Positions 26,800 through 36,289 of a stretch of DNA of 64,000 bases are shown piece after piece; position 1 is the first letter of the stretch; every line of letters starts with the position of its first letter. Under the pieces are notes generated by a model, which saw nothing but the letters and a program-made list of their open reading frames with translations, had not been told where the DNA came from and searched no databases. Where the stretch lies: positions 4,131,203-4,195,202 of the forward strand of contig NZ_FO704550.1 of NCBI RefSeq assembly GCF_000968195.1, written 5' to 3'. The DNA is from Xenorhabdus doucetiae (lineage in GTDB: Bacteria > Pseudomonadota > Gammaproteobacteria > Enterobacterales > Enterobacteriaceae). The translations under genes were made by a program, and so were the position numbers.

Positions 26800-27723
26800 T
26801 TAATCAAAGCTAAAATCGGTCAGTTCACCCTTGGTCGGCGCACCATTGGCACCCGGGCGGCTGACAACAATCGCTGCAACGCGGTTTCCGAGATCGACGG
26901 CATCGCGTAAGGACATGCCCTGAGATAATCCGGCCAACATCCCGCCACAATGGGCATCACCGGCACCAATCCGATCCTCCATCTTGACCATATAAGCAGG
27001 GACATATTCTGGCTCACGGTTGGGCTGGCATATCCATGCCCCCTCAGCACCGACACGCGCAATGAGCGTAAACCCTTGCTCATTGGCATAACGGCGGGCT
27101 TGAGTCAGGGTATCCCCTGCGCCACACAGTAAGGCAACCTCATCTTTGTTTAAGCTGAGCAGAGTTCTTTCCACGGGCAGCGCTTGAATAAATGCAGGAT
27201 CGATATCAATCAGGCGAGGGCCAAAATCCAAGACCAAGGTTAGCCCTGCCGGAGAATCCAGCAGCCATTGACGCAAATCACCCGCTTTTACATTAGCCAG
27301 TTCATAGCCGCTGGCATAGAGATAACCCTGTTCAGGCAGAGGGATCGTCGCCAATCGATCTTGATGCCAGGCATCGTCACAACCCGGAACGGAGACATAG
27401 ATGCGTTTGCCATCGGGCTTCATCATGGCAAAACACCAGCTATTGTCTTTGGTGGGGTGACGCAAAGTCACCTGCAACCCAAGCTGTTCCATTTCGGTTG
27501 CGACACGTTCGCCCCAACTGCCGTTGCCGACAAAAATGCCATTGATAACCGGTGCTTGCAGTCGGCACAGCGCACGCGCCACATTAAATGCACAACCCCC
27601 GACCTGCCGGTCAATTTCTTCCGCTTCCCAATATTCACTCTCATGCAGCAATTCAGGGACCCTAAGAACAATATCCCCTGTCGCCGAACCCAACACCACG
27701 ACAGGCCGTTGAGACTCCTTCAT
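26800..27723 (-). CDS. PfkB-family (ribokinase-type) sugar/nucleoside kinase
   Basis: A 307-residue kinase. The N-terminal PfkB signature is GGCAFNVARALCRLQAP; the C-terminal one is DRIGAGDAHCGGMLAGLS, with the catalytic Asp in GAGD. It overlaps the upstream permease gene by 4 bases, and a GntR regulator sits divergently beyond. The trio resembles nucleoside-use clusters (pseudouridine kinase PsuK and YegV are the nearest E. coli comparisons). The exact substrate cannot be read from sequence, but a nucleoside is favoured by the NCS1 partner. Confidence 0.85.
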   Translation of the reverse strand: MKESQRPVVVLGSATGDIVLRVPELLHESEYWEAEEIDRQVGGCAFNVARALCRLQAPVINGIFVGNGSWGERVATEMEQLGLQVTLRHPTKDNSWCFAMMKPDGKRIYVSVPGCDDAWHQDRLATIPLPEQGYLYASGYELANVKAGDLRQWLLDSPAGLTLVLDFGPRLIDIDPAFIQALPVERTLLSLNKDEVALLCGAGDTLTQARRYANEQGFTLIARVGAEGAWICQPNREPEYVPAYMVKMEDRIGAGDAHCGGMLAGLSQGMSLRDAVDLGNRVAAIVVSRPGANGAPTKGELTDFSFD

Positions 27724-29120
27724 TTTTTATACCTATTCAGCATCAAATACAGACCATAACAGACAAAACTAACGAAAAATGCCAGAAATAACCCAAGGCT
27801 GGAATTGGCAAAAATGCCTACTGCCCACGGGCCACTGATAAAGTCATTTTGCGTCACCGAGAAACCCGCCAATGCGCCCAGCAGCCAGCACAAGATGGGG
27901 AGCCATTTGATGCCGCCATTCGGTCCAACATAATTGAACAATTTATCCGGACAATAGCCCTGATTGCGGCGCAGTACGATGTAATCAAGCAGGAAGACGG
28001 CTTCCCACGAGGCCAGAAACACGCCGAAGAATATCAAGAAGGCGACAAACGGCCCCATGAAATCACCGGTCACAAACAGAGTATAAACCGCAACGGACAA
28101 CACAATGGTGGAATCAATGGTCACCGCATGAACCCGTTTGATTTTTATGCCCAATGTCAACAAGTTCAAACTGGCGGAATAGAGGCTCATAACCGCCATG
28201 GTGACGATACCCGCAATGGCGGTCATTAAATAGGGGATCACCATCCAATCCGGCAGGATAGAGCCAATATGAGCAATGGGATTCTCTGAATTAGGCAGAT
28301 CAGGTAATTGCACGGAGAGCAAGATCCCGGTAAACAGTAACAATACCAGCGGGATCATGCCGCCTGCGGTGACTGCGGTAAAAATTTTTGCTTTGGCGGC
28401 GTTTTCATGTTGATAGCGGCTATAATCGGCGCCTGTCGCTGCCCATGCAATACCACTACCGGCAGCAACCACCGAAACAGCGGGCAGGAACCCCGTTAAC
28501 CAACTGCCTGACGGCATGGTTAAGACAACTTGCCATTCTGTCGTGAACAGAATATAGAACACCACCACAAGCGTCATGACACCGAAAATTTTGGTGACCC
28601 AGCGCTGCATGGTGATGACCATCTCTTTTCCCAGCAACGTGACACCAATTGACAGGGCGGCAAACAATACCATGCTGACCACCGTCAACAATGGGCTTTC
28701 ACTCAGCCCGCACGCCTGAAACAATGCGGAAAGTGTCAAAGTACCGGTCACAATATTGATGGATTCCCACCCCATCGAGATGAACCAGAAAATCACTGTC
28801 GGCGCAATATTTCCCTTAATACCAAAAATCGTGCGGGAAAGCGTCAGCGTTGTAGTTCTGCCCAATTTACCGCTGAAACTGATATAGCCAACCAACGCAA
28901 AGCTGGACAGGCCAACCAGTGCCGCGAGTACGGATTGCAGAAAAGAGAGTTTAAAGGAGACGATGATGGCACCGTAAACAATGCCGAGAATGCCAATATT
29001 GGCGGCTGACCAGACCCAGAAGAGATCTAACGGTGTGCCTGTGCGTTCTGACGCAGGGACAATATCGATACCCGTGCGTTCTACCTTCCAGAACCGATGA
29101 CGTTTTTGCTGTGTACTCAT
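27720..29120 (-). CDS. NCS1-family (cytosine/purine/allantoin) permease
   Basis: A 466-residue inner-membrane transporter with about 12 helices. NCS1 features: the early WSAANIGILGIVYGAIIVSF, SRTIFGIKGNIAPT and GWESINIVTGT, then a GSGIAWAATGADYSRY loop. ATG 29120 (MSTQQKRHRF) is chosen; the open frame extends 60 codons further, but that part has no transporter character. Its stop overlaps the kinase start, so uptake and phosphorylation of one substrate are probably coupled. Confidence 0.88.
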   Translation of the reverse strand: MSTQQKRHRFWKVERTGIDIVPASERTGTPLDLFWVWSAANIGILGIVYGAIIVSFKLSFLQSVLAALVGLSSFALVGYISFSGKLGRTTTLTLSRTIFGIKGNIAPTVIFWFISMGWESINIVTGTLTLSALFQACGLSESPLLTVVSMVLFAALSIGVTLLGKEMVITMQRWVTKIFGVMTLVVVFYILFTTEWQVVLTMPSGSWLTGFLPAVSVVAAGSGIAWAATGADYSRYQHENAAKAKIFTAVTAGGMIPLVLLLFTGILLSVQLPDLPNSENPIAHIGSILPDWMVIPYLMTAIAGIVTMAVMSLYSASLNLLTLGIKIKRVHAVTIDSTIVLSVAVYTLFVTGDFMGPFVAFLIFFGVFLASWEAVFLLDYIVLRRNQGYCPDKLFNYVGPNGGIKWLPILCWLLGALAGFSVTQNDFISGPWAVGIFANSSLGLFLAFFVSFVCYGLYLMLNRYKK

Positions 29121-29530
29121 TATGTTTTCCATCACTGAGAAATGGCTCTGGTCATGGTGACAATGGCTCTCTTTCCCTAGGTTGGCGCAAATCACACACT
29201 TTACCGGAGTACCAAAAAATAACACCATCACCAGAGCACCACGTTCCCATATACCCTTCATCTTTCGAGCTACAGCTTTGTCAGATGTAATTCGAAACAT
29301 ATCGGATATACAGCTATACAGCGCCTGCCAATAGATCAGGTAGCGTCAGAAAGAAAACTTCCTCAACTCCCGATTTCTTATATAAGCAGGATTTATACTT
29401 TATCTGCCAATTAAGGCCAATGAAAGTCCAATTTTGTCATTATGTGATGCCAATCTAATTCCAATACACTCTATACCTTGCTGTACAGGCTAATGTACAC
29501 TTAGGCCATCGAGTAACTGGGGTAAAAAAA
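29121..29530. promoter_or_regulatory. Divergent promoter region of the permease/kinase and gntR genes, with a possible operator
   Basis: About 410 bases between the divergent transcripts. TGTACA occurs twice, 6 bases apart, at 29482-29499, just before the gntR start; this symmetric TGTACA-N6-TGTACA is a plausible GntR-family operator. No other structure is evident. Confidence 0.45.
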
Positions 29531-30307
29531 ATGCTGAATCACTTTGTTGACTGGGTATGCAAACAACTTGAAAAGAAAGGCAGTAGCCCTCGTTATATCC
29601 AACTGCAAAAAGCCATTGAAATGGCCATTGAAAAGCGATTATTGCATGTCGGCGAGTTTTTACCACCAGAACGCCGATTAGCTGAGCTTCTCAATATCTC
29701 CCGCGTCACCGTCAGTAAGGCAATGCAGCTTCTGGAGGAAAAAGGGGTCATCATACGCCAGCAAGGGATTGGCACTCAGGTGGTCAAACCGGGTGGTTCT
29801 TCACTCAATCAGGCAGTGGGTTTTACTTCTCAAGTGATTAAAGATGGAGGAACGGCCTCCAATTATTGGCTGTCGAGAAATATTATTCCCGCACCGGCCA
29901 AAATTGCGAAAAAATTGTCGGTTAACACCGGTGAACCTATCGCTGAACTGCGCCGCATCCGCCTTGCCAACGGGATGCCGGTTTCCCTGGAAAATACCTA
30001 TATTCCCCGCCCCTATCTGCCTCATCCTGAGCGATTGGAAGGCTCCCTGTATGGGTATTGGGAGGAGCAAAACATCCATCTCACCAACGTCAATCACAAA
30101 ATCAAAGCCATTGCCTGCCCTGCGGATCTGGCCATCCTGCTTAATATCGCTGAAAGCTCTCCATTGCTACAGATTCACCAAATCAGCCAGAATAACCAAA
30201 ATGAGATTATCGAATTCAGCGAAATTTTGTGTCGTGGTGATATTTATCGGCTGGATTTCAATTCTCCACAAAATATCAACATCAATTATAAGCTCAAAAA
30301 TGATTAA
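29531..30307 (+). CDS. GntR-family regulator (HutC/UTRA subfamily)
   Basis: A 258-residue regulator. The N-terminal winged helix (about 15-85) reads FLPPERRLAELLNISRVTVSKAM. The UTRA effector domain follows (about 105-250), with PIAELRRIRLANGMPVSLEN. UTRA domains bind small ligands such as sugars or nucleosides and release the DNA. Its position divergent from the permease/kinase pair makes it their likely regulator. A terminator follows. Confidence 0.9.
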   Translation: MLNHFVDWVCKQLEKKGSSPRYIQLQKAIEMAIEKRLLHVGEFLPPERRLAELLNISRVTVSKAMQLLEEKGVIIRQQGIGTQVVKPGGSSLNQAVGFTSQVIKDGGTASNYWLSRNIIPAPAKIAKKLSVNTGEPIAELRRIRLANGMPVSLENTYIPRPYLPHPERLEGSLYGYWEEQNIHLTNVNHKIKAIACPADLAILLNIAESSPLLQIHQISQNNQNEIIEFSEILCRGDIYRLDFNSPQNININYKLKND

Positions 30308-30332
30308 TTAATTTGATTGTTTTTGGATGGAC

Positions 30333-30360
30333 AACCCCCTTCACTTGAAGGGGGTTATTT
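30333..30360 (+). terminator. Rho-independent terminator after gntR
   Basis: Arms AACCCCCTTCA / TGAAGGGGGTT with a minimal loop, followed by a short T-rich tail. It is placed between the convergent gntR and sulfatase genes. Confidence 0.8.
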
Positions 30361-30457
30361 CGCCTAATTCCTTCTTATCACTTATTATTCACGGCCTGTA
30401 CCTGCCATCAAAAAACAAACTGACCGATAAGTAGCATATGATCTTTTAGCTGAGGAA

Positions 30458-32116
30458 TTATTTACCTGCCGCCTCCAATTGCTGGTAAATATAATGCTTA
30501 TAACTCTCTACCAGCGCATTATCCTGACAATCATTCAGTGCACCGTCACACAAATGGCGCATAAGCATATTGGCCTGATAAAACGCAGGAGCTGACAAAC
30601 GGGCGCGTTCCAGAACCATGCCGCCAAGGAAGGAGATATCGGTCAGCTTGCCCGTGGTTATCGGCGCACCCTGTTGCAGATTATCCCGCAGCGTAAATTG
30701 GGTCACATGTGCCGGATCGGGCAGTGGAGAATGATAACGGTCAAAATTTATGTTCGGTTGATGATCCCCAAAGTAGAGGAAAACCGTCGGCTTGTCGCGA
30801 TGGGCAACAAAGTCACTGAAATCCTTGATGGCAGGATCAGAAGCCGTGATTTTTTCCATGTAATGGCTAAATTTGCCCACTGCGGTCGCAGAATCAATGT
30901 TGCCGGCCAATCCATAATCATCTTGATGGCTCTCTTCATAAGGGCCGTGTTCATACATGGTCAGAGAGAAAATAAAAATCGGCTTGTCTGTCTCTTTAGC
31001 CCGTTCTTTCTCCAGAATCGTTTTCACATAAGACAACATATCTTGTGTCGAAATTTTCCATAAATTTTCTTCCATGCCGGCGGGATAGCCCAGCTCCTGT
31101 GGTTGGATAATGCGATCAACCCCCAGGGTCTTGTAAGCATGTCCCGCATGGTAAGCAGACTTATTAAATGGAGTCAGCACCACCGTGTAATAACCGTTGT
31201 CTTTCATGGCGTGGAACAGGCTGTTTTTCAGGTGATCAACGACAAAATAAAACACCGCATTTTTACGCGAACCAAAATCATCCGTATTCAAGCCGGTCAA
31301 AATGGAAAATTCGGATAACCACGTCCCGCCGCCAAAAGTCTGTACCCTGAGCGGGCTTTGGGCACTGACAGCCGCATCACGCTGGAACATGTACAGATCC
31401 GGCAATTGAACATGAGTGGGTAATTGGTAAATATGAGGATTAACGGTAGATTCCTGCAATAAGACAACCACATCAGGTTTCACCGCTGACTGAGGTTCGG
31501 GCAACGTCACTTTTTTCGCCTGCTGCAAGAAATAATCGGCCGAGGAGCCAAATTTCGGCGGCTGATATCGCGCATCGGAAGCAGACATCACCATATTGGT
31601 CACCGTTCCCCGCCCTTTCGGCAATTCATCTTGCCATTGGGTGTAGTAAGTCTTCACGGTCAGATTGATATCCCAAACCCCCACCGCCATCAACATGATA
31701 CTGGCGAGACGCCATTTAATTCCTCGCGCAGGCGGCAACGCTTTCCAGCTCAATATCATGTTGAATATCAACCAGATAAACATCGCCACCACGGCAAGAC
31801 CGGCCAGCCAATAATGGCGTAGTGTTTCCTGATTTGACGGGTCCAGCATAAGATTCAAATCAGAAAAAAACAGTTGCTCTTTGTAGTAATGGACTTTTAT
31901 CTGGTTGAGGAATTTGAGGATGATGAACAAGGTTCCGGTTAACGCCGCCGAAAACAGCCAGCGCGCTGACACGAAAAAAGCCAGGCCAAAGATAACGCCG
32001 AATACACCGACAGACACCAGCGCGGGATAAATATCCCCGCTTTTCTCAAACACAATTATCAAAGAAGCGATTAGCAGCAATCCAAGATAAATCCTGGATA
32101 TTATCTTTTTTTTCAT
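30458..32116 (-). CDS. LTA-synthase-like sulfatase-family membrane protein
   Basis: A 552-residue protein. About five N-terminal membrane helices (to ~160) are followed by a periplasmic alkaline-phosphatase-fold domain. Sulfatase-type motifs: VVVLLQESTVNP with the nucleophilic Thr, GGGTWLSEFSILTG, TMYEHGPY and YFGDHQPN with metal-binding residues. Family members transfer phosphoglycerol or phosphoethanolamine onto lipids or glycans. It is not clearly EptA or OpgB, and it stands alone. The exact acceptor is unknown. Confidence 0.8.
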   Translation of the reverse strand: MKKKIISRIYLGLLLIASLIIVFEKSGDIYPALVSVGVFGVIFGLAFFVSARWLFSAALTGTLFIILKFLNQIKVHYYKEQLFFSDLNLMLDPSNQETLRHYWLAGLAVVAMFIWLIFNMILSWKALPPARGIKWRLASIMLMAVGVWDINLTVKTYYTQWQDELPKGRGTVTNMVMSASDARYQPPKFGSSADYFLQQAKKVTLPEPQSAVKPDVVVLLQESTVNPHIYQLPTHVQLPDLYMFQRDAAVSAQSPLRVQTFGGGTWLSEFSILTGLNTDDFGSRKNAVFYFVVDHLKNSLFHAMKDNGYYTVVLTPFNKSAYHAGHAYKTLGVDRIIQPQELGYPAGMEENLWKISTQDMLSYVKTILEKERAKETDKPIFIFSLTMYEHGPYEESHQDDYGLAGNIDSATAVGKFSHYMEKITASDPAIKDFSDFVAHRDKPTVFLYFGDHQPNINFDRYHSPLPDPAHVTQFTLRDNLQQGAPITTGKLTDISFLGGMVLERARLSAPAFYQANMLMRHLCDGALNDCQDNALVESYKHYIYQQLEAAGK

Positions 32117-32248
32117 ACTCTATTGCGTCCCACACATGAGTTCAGTTTGCCAACCCGGTGAAAAATAGCACAGGTTACCCAATCTACTGCAAATAAAATG
32201 CAGCAGATTCGCTCAATGGAGACAGTAGGAATTCAGTGGAGTTCAATG

Positions 32249-32358
32249 ATTCCAGATCGAATTGCGGATAAATTGCGTGATAAGAAGTTGGCGATATGAA
32301 TAATATCCGAGTGACAACGCCTAAACGACACATCGATACTCACAGAGGTAAAAAATAA
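32249..32358 (+). pseudogene. Relic of an HNH-nuclease bacteriocin (colicin E9/pyocin type)
   Basis: Two fragments of a colicin-type DNase are fused. The first, 32249-32284, reads IPDRIADKLRDK, the conserved start of the cytotoxic domain. The second, about 32293-32358, reads DMNNIRVTTPKRHID followed by THRGKK and a stop, the HNH-motif C-terminus. Some 80 residues between are gone and the frame shifts at the junction. The stop overlaps the ATG of the immunity gene (TAATG), the usual coupling. The rest of 32117-32248 shows nothing I recognise. Confidence 0.85.
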
Positions 32359-32618
32359 TGAAACTAAAAAATAGTATTAATGATTATACCGAAGAGGAAT
32401 TTCTCAAGTTATTACAAATAATTTGTGACTCAGATACAGAAACGGAAGAAGAACATAACTCTCTTATAGATCACTTTGAAGAAGTAACTGAACATCCCAG
32501 TGGCAGCGACCTTATTTATTTTCCAAAAGAAGGGGAAGATGATTCACCAGAAGGAATTTTAAAAACGGTCAAAGAATGGCAACGTAAAAATGGCAAACCG
32601 GGATTCAAACAAGGCTGA
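32358..32618 (+). CDS. Im2/Im9-type colicin DNase immunity protein
   Basis: An 86-residue acidic protein that matches the colicin E2/E9 immunity family along its whole length. [19 protein letters not shown] is helix I, and [19 protein letters not shown] includes the helix III region ([10 protein letters not shown]) that contacts the nuclease. It would bind and block an HNH DNase bacteriocin. The cognate toxin is only a relic just upstream, so this is an orphan immunity gene, perhaps kept against bacteriocins of relatives. Confidence 0.93.
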   Translation: MKLKNSINDYTEEEFLKLLQIICDSDTETEEEHNSLIDHFEEVTEHPSGSDLIYFPKEGEDDSPEGILKTVKEWQRKNGKPGFKQG

Positions 32619-32684
32619 TGCAAAAACACCAAAACCAGCAGATCCAAACGCAATATCAAAAAATATCTTTAATGGAGAAAGATC

Positions 32685-32933
32685 ATGGGAATTCAATTAA
32701 ATCTAGTTTGGTTCGATAGAAAAAATGAAGATTTTATTGGCGAGGAGTATTCACAGGATTTAGGGGACGATAATTCTGTCATTGAACAATGCGGATTGCC
32801 TTTACACGATACATTGAACAATGGTGTATTTGATGTATTAGATACATGGGTTCCTGTTTTACAAGGTAATTTTAAGCATTTAATTGATTTAGATAAATAT
32901 TTTTATCAAATCTCATTTGATTATCGGGATTAA
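32685..32933 (+). CDS. Cloacin/colicin E3-type (rRNase) immunity protein
   Basis: An 82-residue acidic protein of the ImmE3/cloacin DF13 immunity family: MGIQLNLVWFDRKNEDFIGE, then EEYSQDLGDDNSVIE and a C-terminal YFYQISFDYRD. It would block a 16S rRNA-cleaving bacteriocin, a different nuclease class from its neighbour's target. GGAGAAAG precedes the ATG. No cognate toxin lies nearby, so this too is an orphan. Confidence 0.92.
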   Translation: MGIQLNLVWFDRKNEDFIGEEYSQDLGDDNSVIEQCGLPLHDTLNNGVFDVLDTWVPVLQGNFKHLIDLDKYFYQISFDYRD

Positions 32934-32958
32934 TTCCAACCTCTCCACACCTATGTGG

Positions 32959-34854
32959 CTAAAAAACCCCTTCATCCCGCAAAACATGCAAATCCGCTTT
33001 CCGGCGGGTAAACCCGGTACGATCAAAATATTCCAGTATTTGGATCGCTAATTTCCGGCCAATGCCTAATTCATCGCGAAAATCGATTGCCGTTATGCCT
33101 CCCTTCATCTGATCATAGCGGCGGATTAAATCAGCAAACTGCTGGATGTACTGACGGTGGTAATAACGGTCAGGCACAATGGCAATAATCAGCCCCAATT
33201 GTGCCGCCTTGCGCAAAAGACCACGCAGGGTGGCTTCATCTTCCCCCATTTCAATTGCCAAATCGCGTACCCACCACGCTTGCGCTTTAAAATGGGGTTC
33301 CGCCTGCAACCACAAATTTTCCTGCTCCGCGGTAAACATCAATCCATGTTCAGGCAAGTGCAGCCAACCATGGGTTTGTTTTAGCGCGCCCTGTTCCAGT
33401 AGCTGATGGATAAGTTGATAAACCAGCCCGTCATCCAGTGCCGGCAAAACCATGCGTTTCAAACGCGCTTTGCCCACGCCCTGTTGATCCGAGTGTTTTT
33501 CGTGGTATTCCACGACGGCCTGCAAAAGTTTTTGTTGTGCCAGTGTCGCATGATGCTGCGAGAGTACCCAATCACCCGCAATCAACACCTTTATCCCGGC
33601 CAGCAAGCGGTTGAGCTGACTTTCGGTCAACTGGCGCGCCCATGCAAAGTGGCTGAGTGACAATGCACCACGGGTTAAAGATAAGATGAGATTTTCCGCA
33701 TGCCTGCCCGTTTGTGCCAGTCGGGATAACCAATCAAGAAATTCAGGCTGCCGTTTTCCCCTGCGCGGGGAATGTAAGCTAATGACCCGCGCCCCCGCCA
33801 GCGTTCTCTTGGCACTGATATCACGCAATATCAGGCGATCATTTTCCACCAGCCACAAAGGGCGATCCAGTGTCAGTTCAGCCAATATTGGCGTATCGGC
33901 CAGCGAATTCAGGATAGAAATGCGTCCGGTGATATGGCTGGCGGCATGGTGGATATGCAGGGGTTGCCAGTTTTGCAGTGGCCGATCAGCTTCAATTTCG
34001 ACTAATACTTTTTCCGCCGCAAGCGATCGGTTTTGGGATATCGGTTGCTGCGCCAACAACCAGTCGCCACGGGAAATTTGCGCTTTGCTGATATCACCGA
34101 CGATATTCAATGCAATACGCTGCCCCGCCTGAGCACTCTGGGTAGGTTGATTCTGGGCATGCAGGCCACGCACTCTCACCGCTTGATCACAACCTGTCAG
34201 CCACAATGTGTCACCGACATTGATACTGCCCGCCAACGCCATCCCGGTGACAACCAATCCTGCCCCTTTAATGGTAAAAACCCGATCGATAGCCAGCCGA
34301 AAGCATTGCTGCAATTTTTCATGCTGCGGATTTTGCCGAAAAGACGAGCCATAACATTGGTAAATCGACCGTAAATGTTCCCTCAGTGGGGCGATGCCTT
34401 GATCCGTGGTGGCGGCCGTGACAAACAAAGGCACCGATTGCCAACCTTGTGCTGCCAGTAATTGCGCTATTTGTTGCCGGACTTCCTCAATCCGTACGGG
34501 TTCGACACTATCCGCTTTAGTCAGCACAGCCGTGAGAGCCGGCCGGCCGATTAAACGCAAAATAGCCAGATGTTCCCGCGTCTGCGCCATCACACCATCA
34601 TCACAGGCGACAACCAGCAGGATATGATCGATGCCACCGATCCCCGCCAACATATTGGAGAGGAATTTTTCATGCCCCGGTACATCAACAAACCCCACCG
34701 AAGACCCATCCGGCTGCGGCCAGTAGGCATAACCGAGATCGATCGTCATCCCGCGTTTTTTCTCTTCCGGTAAATGGGTGGTATCGACTCCCGTAATAGC
34801 CTGAATAAGAGTGGTTTTACCGTGATCAACATGTCCCGCTGTGGCAAAAATCAT
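32959..34854 (-). CDS. selB: SelB, selenocysteine-specific elongation factor
   Basis: A 631-residue GTPase that brings selenocysteyl-tRNA to UGA codons marked by a SECIS hairpin. G motifs: AGHVDHGKTTLIQAITG, DVPGHE and TKAD; the C-terminal half consists of winged-helix domains that bind SECIS RNA, ending in GIGRKLAIQILEYFDRTGFT. The start MIFATAGHVDHGK is the family start; the open frame runs upstream into island DNA. In enterobacteria selB directly follows selA; here about 5 kb of island separates them, so selB probably needs a new promoter. Confidence 0.96.
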   Translation of the reverse strand: MIFATAGHVDHGKTTLIQAITGVDTTHLPEEKKRGMTIDLGYAYWPQPDGSSVGFVDVPGHEKFLSNMLAGIGGIDHILLVVACDDGVMAQTREHLAILRLIGRPALTAVLTKADSVEPVRIEEVRQQIAQLLAAQGWQSVPLFVTAATTDQGIAPLREHLRSIYQCYGSSFRQNPQHEKLQQCFRLAIDRVFTIKGAGLVVTGMALAGSINVGDTLWLTGCDQAVRVRGLHAQNQPTQSAQAGQRIALNIVGDISKAQISRGDWLLAQQPISQNRSLAAEKVLVEIEADRPLQNWQPLHIHHAASHITGRISILNSLADTPILAELTLDRPLWLVENDRLILRDISAKRTLAGARVISLHSPRRGKRQPEFLDWLSRLAQTGRHAENLILSLTRGALSLSHFAWARQLTESQLNRLLAGIKVLIAGDWVLSQHHATLAQQKLLQAVVEYHEKHSDQQGVGKARLKRMVLPALDDGLVYQLIHQLLEQGALKQTHGWLHLPEHGLMFTAEQENLWLQAEPHFKAQAWWVRDLAIEMGEDEATLRGLLRKAAQLGLIIAIVPDRYYHRQYIQQFADLIRRYDQMKGGITAIDFRDELGIGRKLAIQILEYFDRTGFTRRKADLHVLRDEGVF

Positions 34855-34939
34855 GGTTACTGTGCCTATTTTTTCTTGGATGCAACAAAAAGTGAAGTAT
34901 TTTAATAAATACATCTTGATGGGCGAAAAATATATATGT

Positions 34940-35103
34940 TTAGTGACAAAGTGAAACATCCTTAACATATTTATTTGGTGCCATCCATGATGATTTATCA
35001 CATAAAAAATAGCTTTCATTTTTCAGCTTAAAATCAACATAAAAAGAAAAAAACAAACTAAAAACAAATCCTAACATGCCCATAAGTACAAATAGATTTC
35101 CTA
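34940..35103 (-). pseudogene. 3' fragment of DUF1240-type gene 2b
   Basis: Reading leftward from the IS30 edge, this fragment encodes the DUF1240-type C-terminus (SFYVDFKLKNESYFLC, KSSWMAPNKYVKD, SLCH) and stops at 34940. Its 5' part lies 2.5 kb away at 37601-37841 on the other strand, next to the second IS30 copy. Joined at the shared TAG (one target duplication removed) they give exactly 402 bases, 133 codons plus stop, in frame. Confidence 0.9.
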
Positions 35104-36186
35104 CTTGGATTCGCATAGTAAGTGCAATTTCTAAGAAAGGCGGTCAGTTGCTATAGTAGGCATCTTTCTCGCCAAAGGAAAATGCACTATGGCCTATACG
35201 CAACTGACCGAAACAGAAAGATACCAGATTTTCGGCTTAAAAGAAGCCGGTTTTACACAACGTTTTATTGCAACGTCGCTTAATCGGGCCCCATCAACAA
35301 TTAGCCGGGAATTGAGACGAAACCGGGAAGCCGAGAAATATGAACCTGAACAAGCTCAGCGTAAAGCATTAGAACGCCGTCATTCTAAGGTAAAAGCCGT
35401 AAAAATCACGCCAGAGATAACAAAGTGGATAAAACAGTTAATTTGGCAAGATTTAAGTCCGGAACAAGTTGTGGGTTATCTCAAGCGGGAAGCGAAAATC
35501 TCTTTACATCATGAAACAATTTATCGATTGATTTATAAAGATAAAATAAATGGCGGTGATTTATGGCAACATCTTAGGATAGCGAAAAAACCGTATCGTA
35601 AACGCTATGGAAGCCATGAGCACAGAGGAAAAATTAAAAACAGAGTCAGTATTGATAAGCGCCCAAAAATTGTTGATAAAAAGCAGCGTATTGGGGATTG
35701 GGAAGGGGATACTATCGTTGGCAAAGATCGTAAAAGTGCCTTATTGACTTTAGTTGAACGAAAATCGTTATTTACGATCATCATTAAACTTGAAGATAAA
35801 ACAGCAGAAGGTGTTGCCAAAGCGGCGACAGAACATTTATCGATGATAAAACATAAAGTTAAAACAATTACCTTTGATAACGGACTCGAATTTGCCGAAC
35901 ACGAACGGATCGGTAAAAATTTAGAGACAAAAATTTATTTTGCTCATCCGTATTCCCCTTGGGAAAGAGGGATAAATGAGAACATAAATGGATTAATCAG
36001 AGATTACTTCCCAAAAGGAACCGATTTTAATAAGGTATCAGAGCGGGAGGTTAACCTTGTGGCAAACCGACTAAATAATCGACCACGTAAGACACGAGAT
36101 TATAAAACACCGAATGAGTTATTTACAGGAACCCCAACTCATTTACTTCGTTCATTACGGTGTTGCGCTTAATATGCGAATCCAAG
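35104..36186 (+). mobile_element. IS30-family insertion sequence, copy A
   Basis: A 1083-base element with ends CTTGGATTCGCATA and its inverse. It encodes one IS30-type transposase. The flanking 3-base sequences are CTA (left) and TGA (right), which do not match, so this copy has recombined with copy B. Confidence 0.93.
35189..36172 (+). CDS. IS30-family transposase, copy A
   Basis: A 327-residue transposase. The N-terminal helix-turn-helix reads LTETERYQIFGLKEAGFTQR and SRELRRNREAE. The DDE catalytic core includes IGDWEGDTIVG, TFDNGLEFAEHE and the C-terminal PYSPWERGINENINGLIRDY with the Glu. It appears intact, so the element may be active. It differs from copy B at only two residues that I see (Lys/Asn and Glu/Arg). 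Confidence 0.95.
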   Translation: MAYTQLTETERYQIFGLKEAGFTQRFIATSLNRAPSTISRELRRNREAEKYEPEQAQRKALERRHSKVKAVKITPEITKWIKQLIWQDLSPEQVVGYLKREAKISLHHETIYRLIYKDKINGGDLWQHLRIAKKPYRKRYGSHEHRGKIKNRVSIDKRPKIVDKKQRIGDWEGDTIVGKDRKSALLTLVERKSLFTIIIKLEDKTAEGVAKAATEHLSMIKHKVKTITFDNGLEFAEHERIGKNLETKIYFAHPYSPWERGINENINGLIRDYFPKGTDFNKVSEREVNLVANRLNNRPRKTRDYKTPNELFTGTPTHLLRSLRCCA

Positions 36187-36289
36187 TGAAACTATAATTA
36201 AAAGACTAAAAGAACATAAAGCAAAATCCCCTACACCTTATCATCCTGACACGTTTTTTAATATGTGGGGTAGATATTCTCGTGGATAA
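36187..36289 (+). pseudogene. 3' fragment of the island 2 effector gene
   Basis: Directly after IS30 copy A this reads ETIIKRLKEHKAKSPT, then PYHPDTFFNMWGRYSRG and a stop. It is the missing C-terminus of the effector truncated at 38925. Joining the two across one TGA target copy gives 918 bases, 305 codons plus stop, in frame. The stop overlaps the GTG of the next gene by 8 bases. Confidence 0.88.

Noticed and set aside
34855..35019. N-terminal extension of SelB by 55 residues.
   Set aside because: The family start MIFATAGHVDHGK is at 34854; the extension overlaps the DUF1240-type 3' fragment in another frame.
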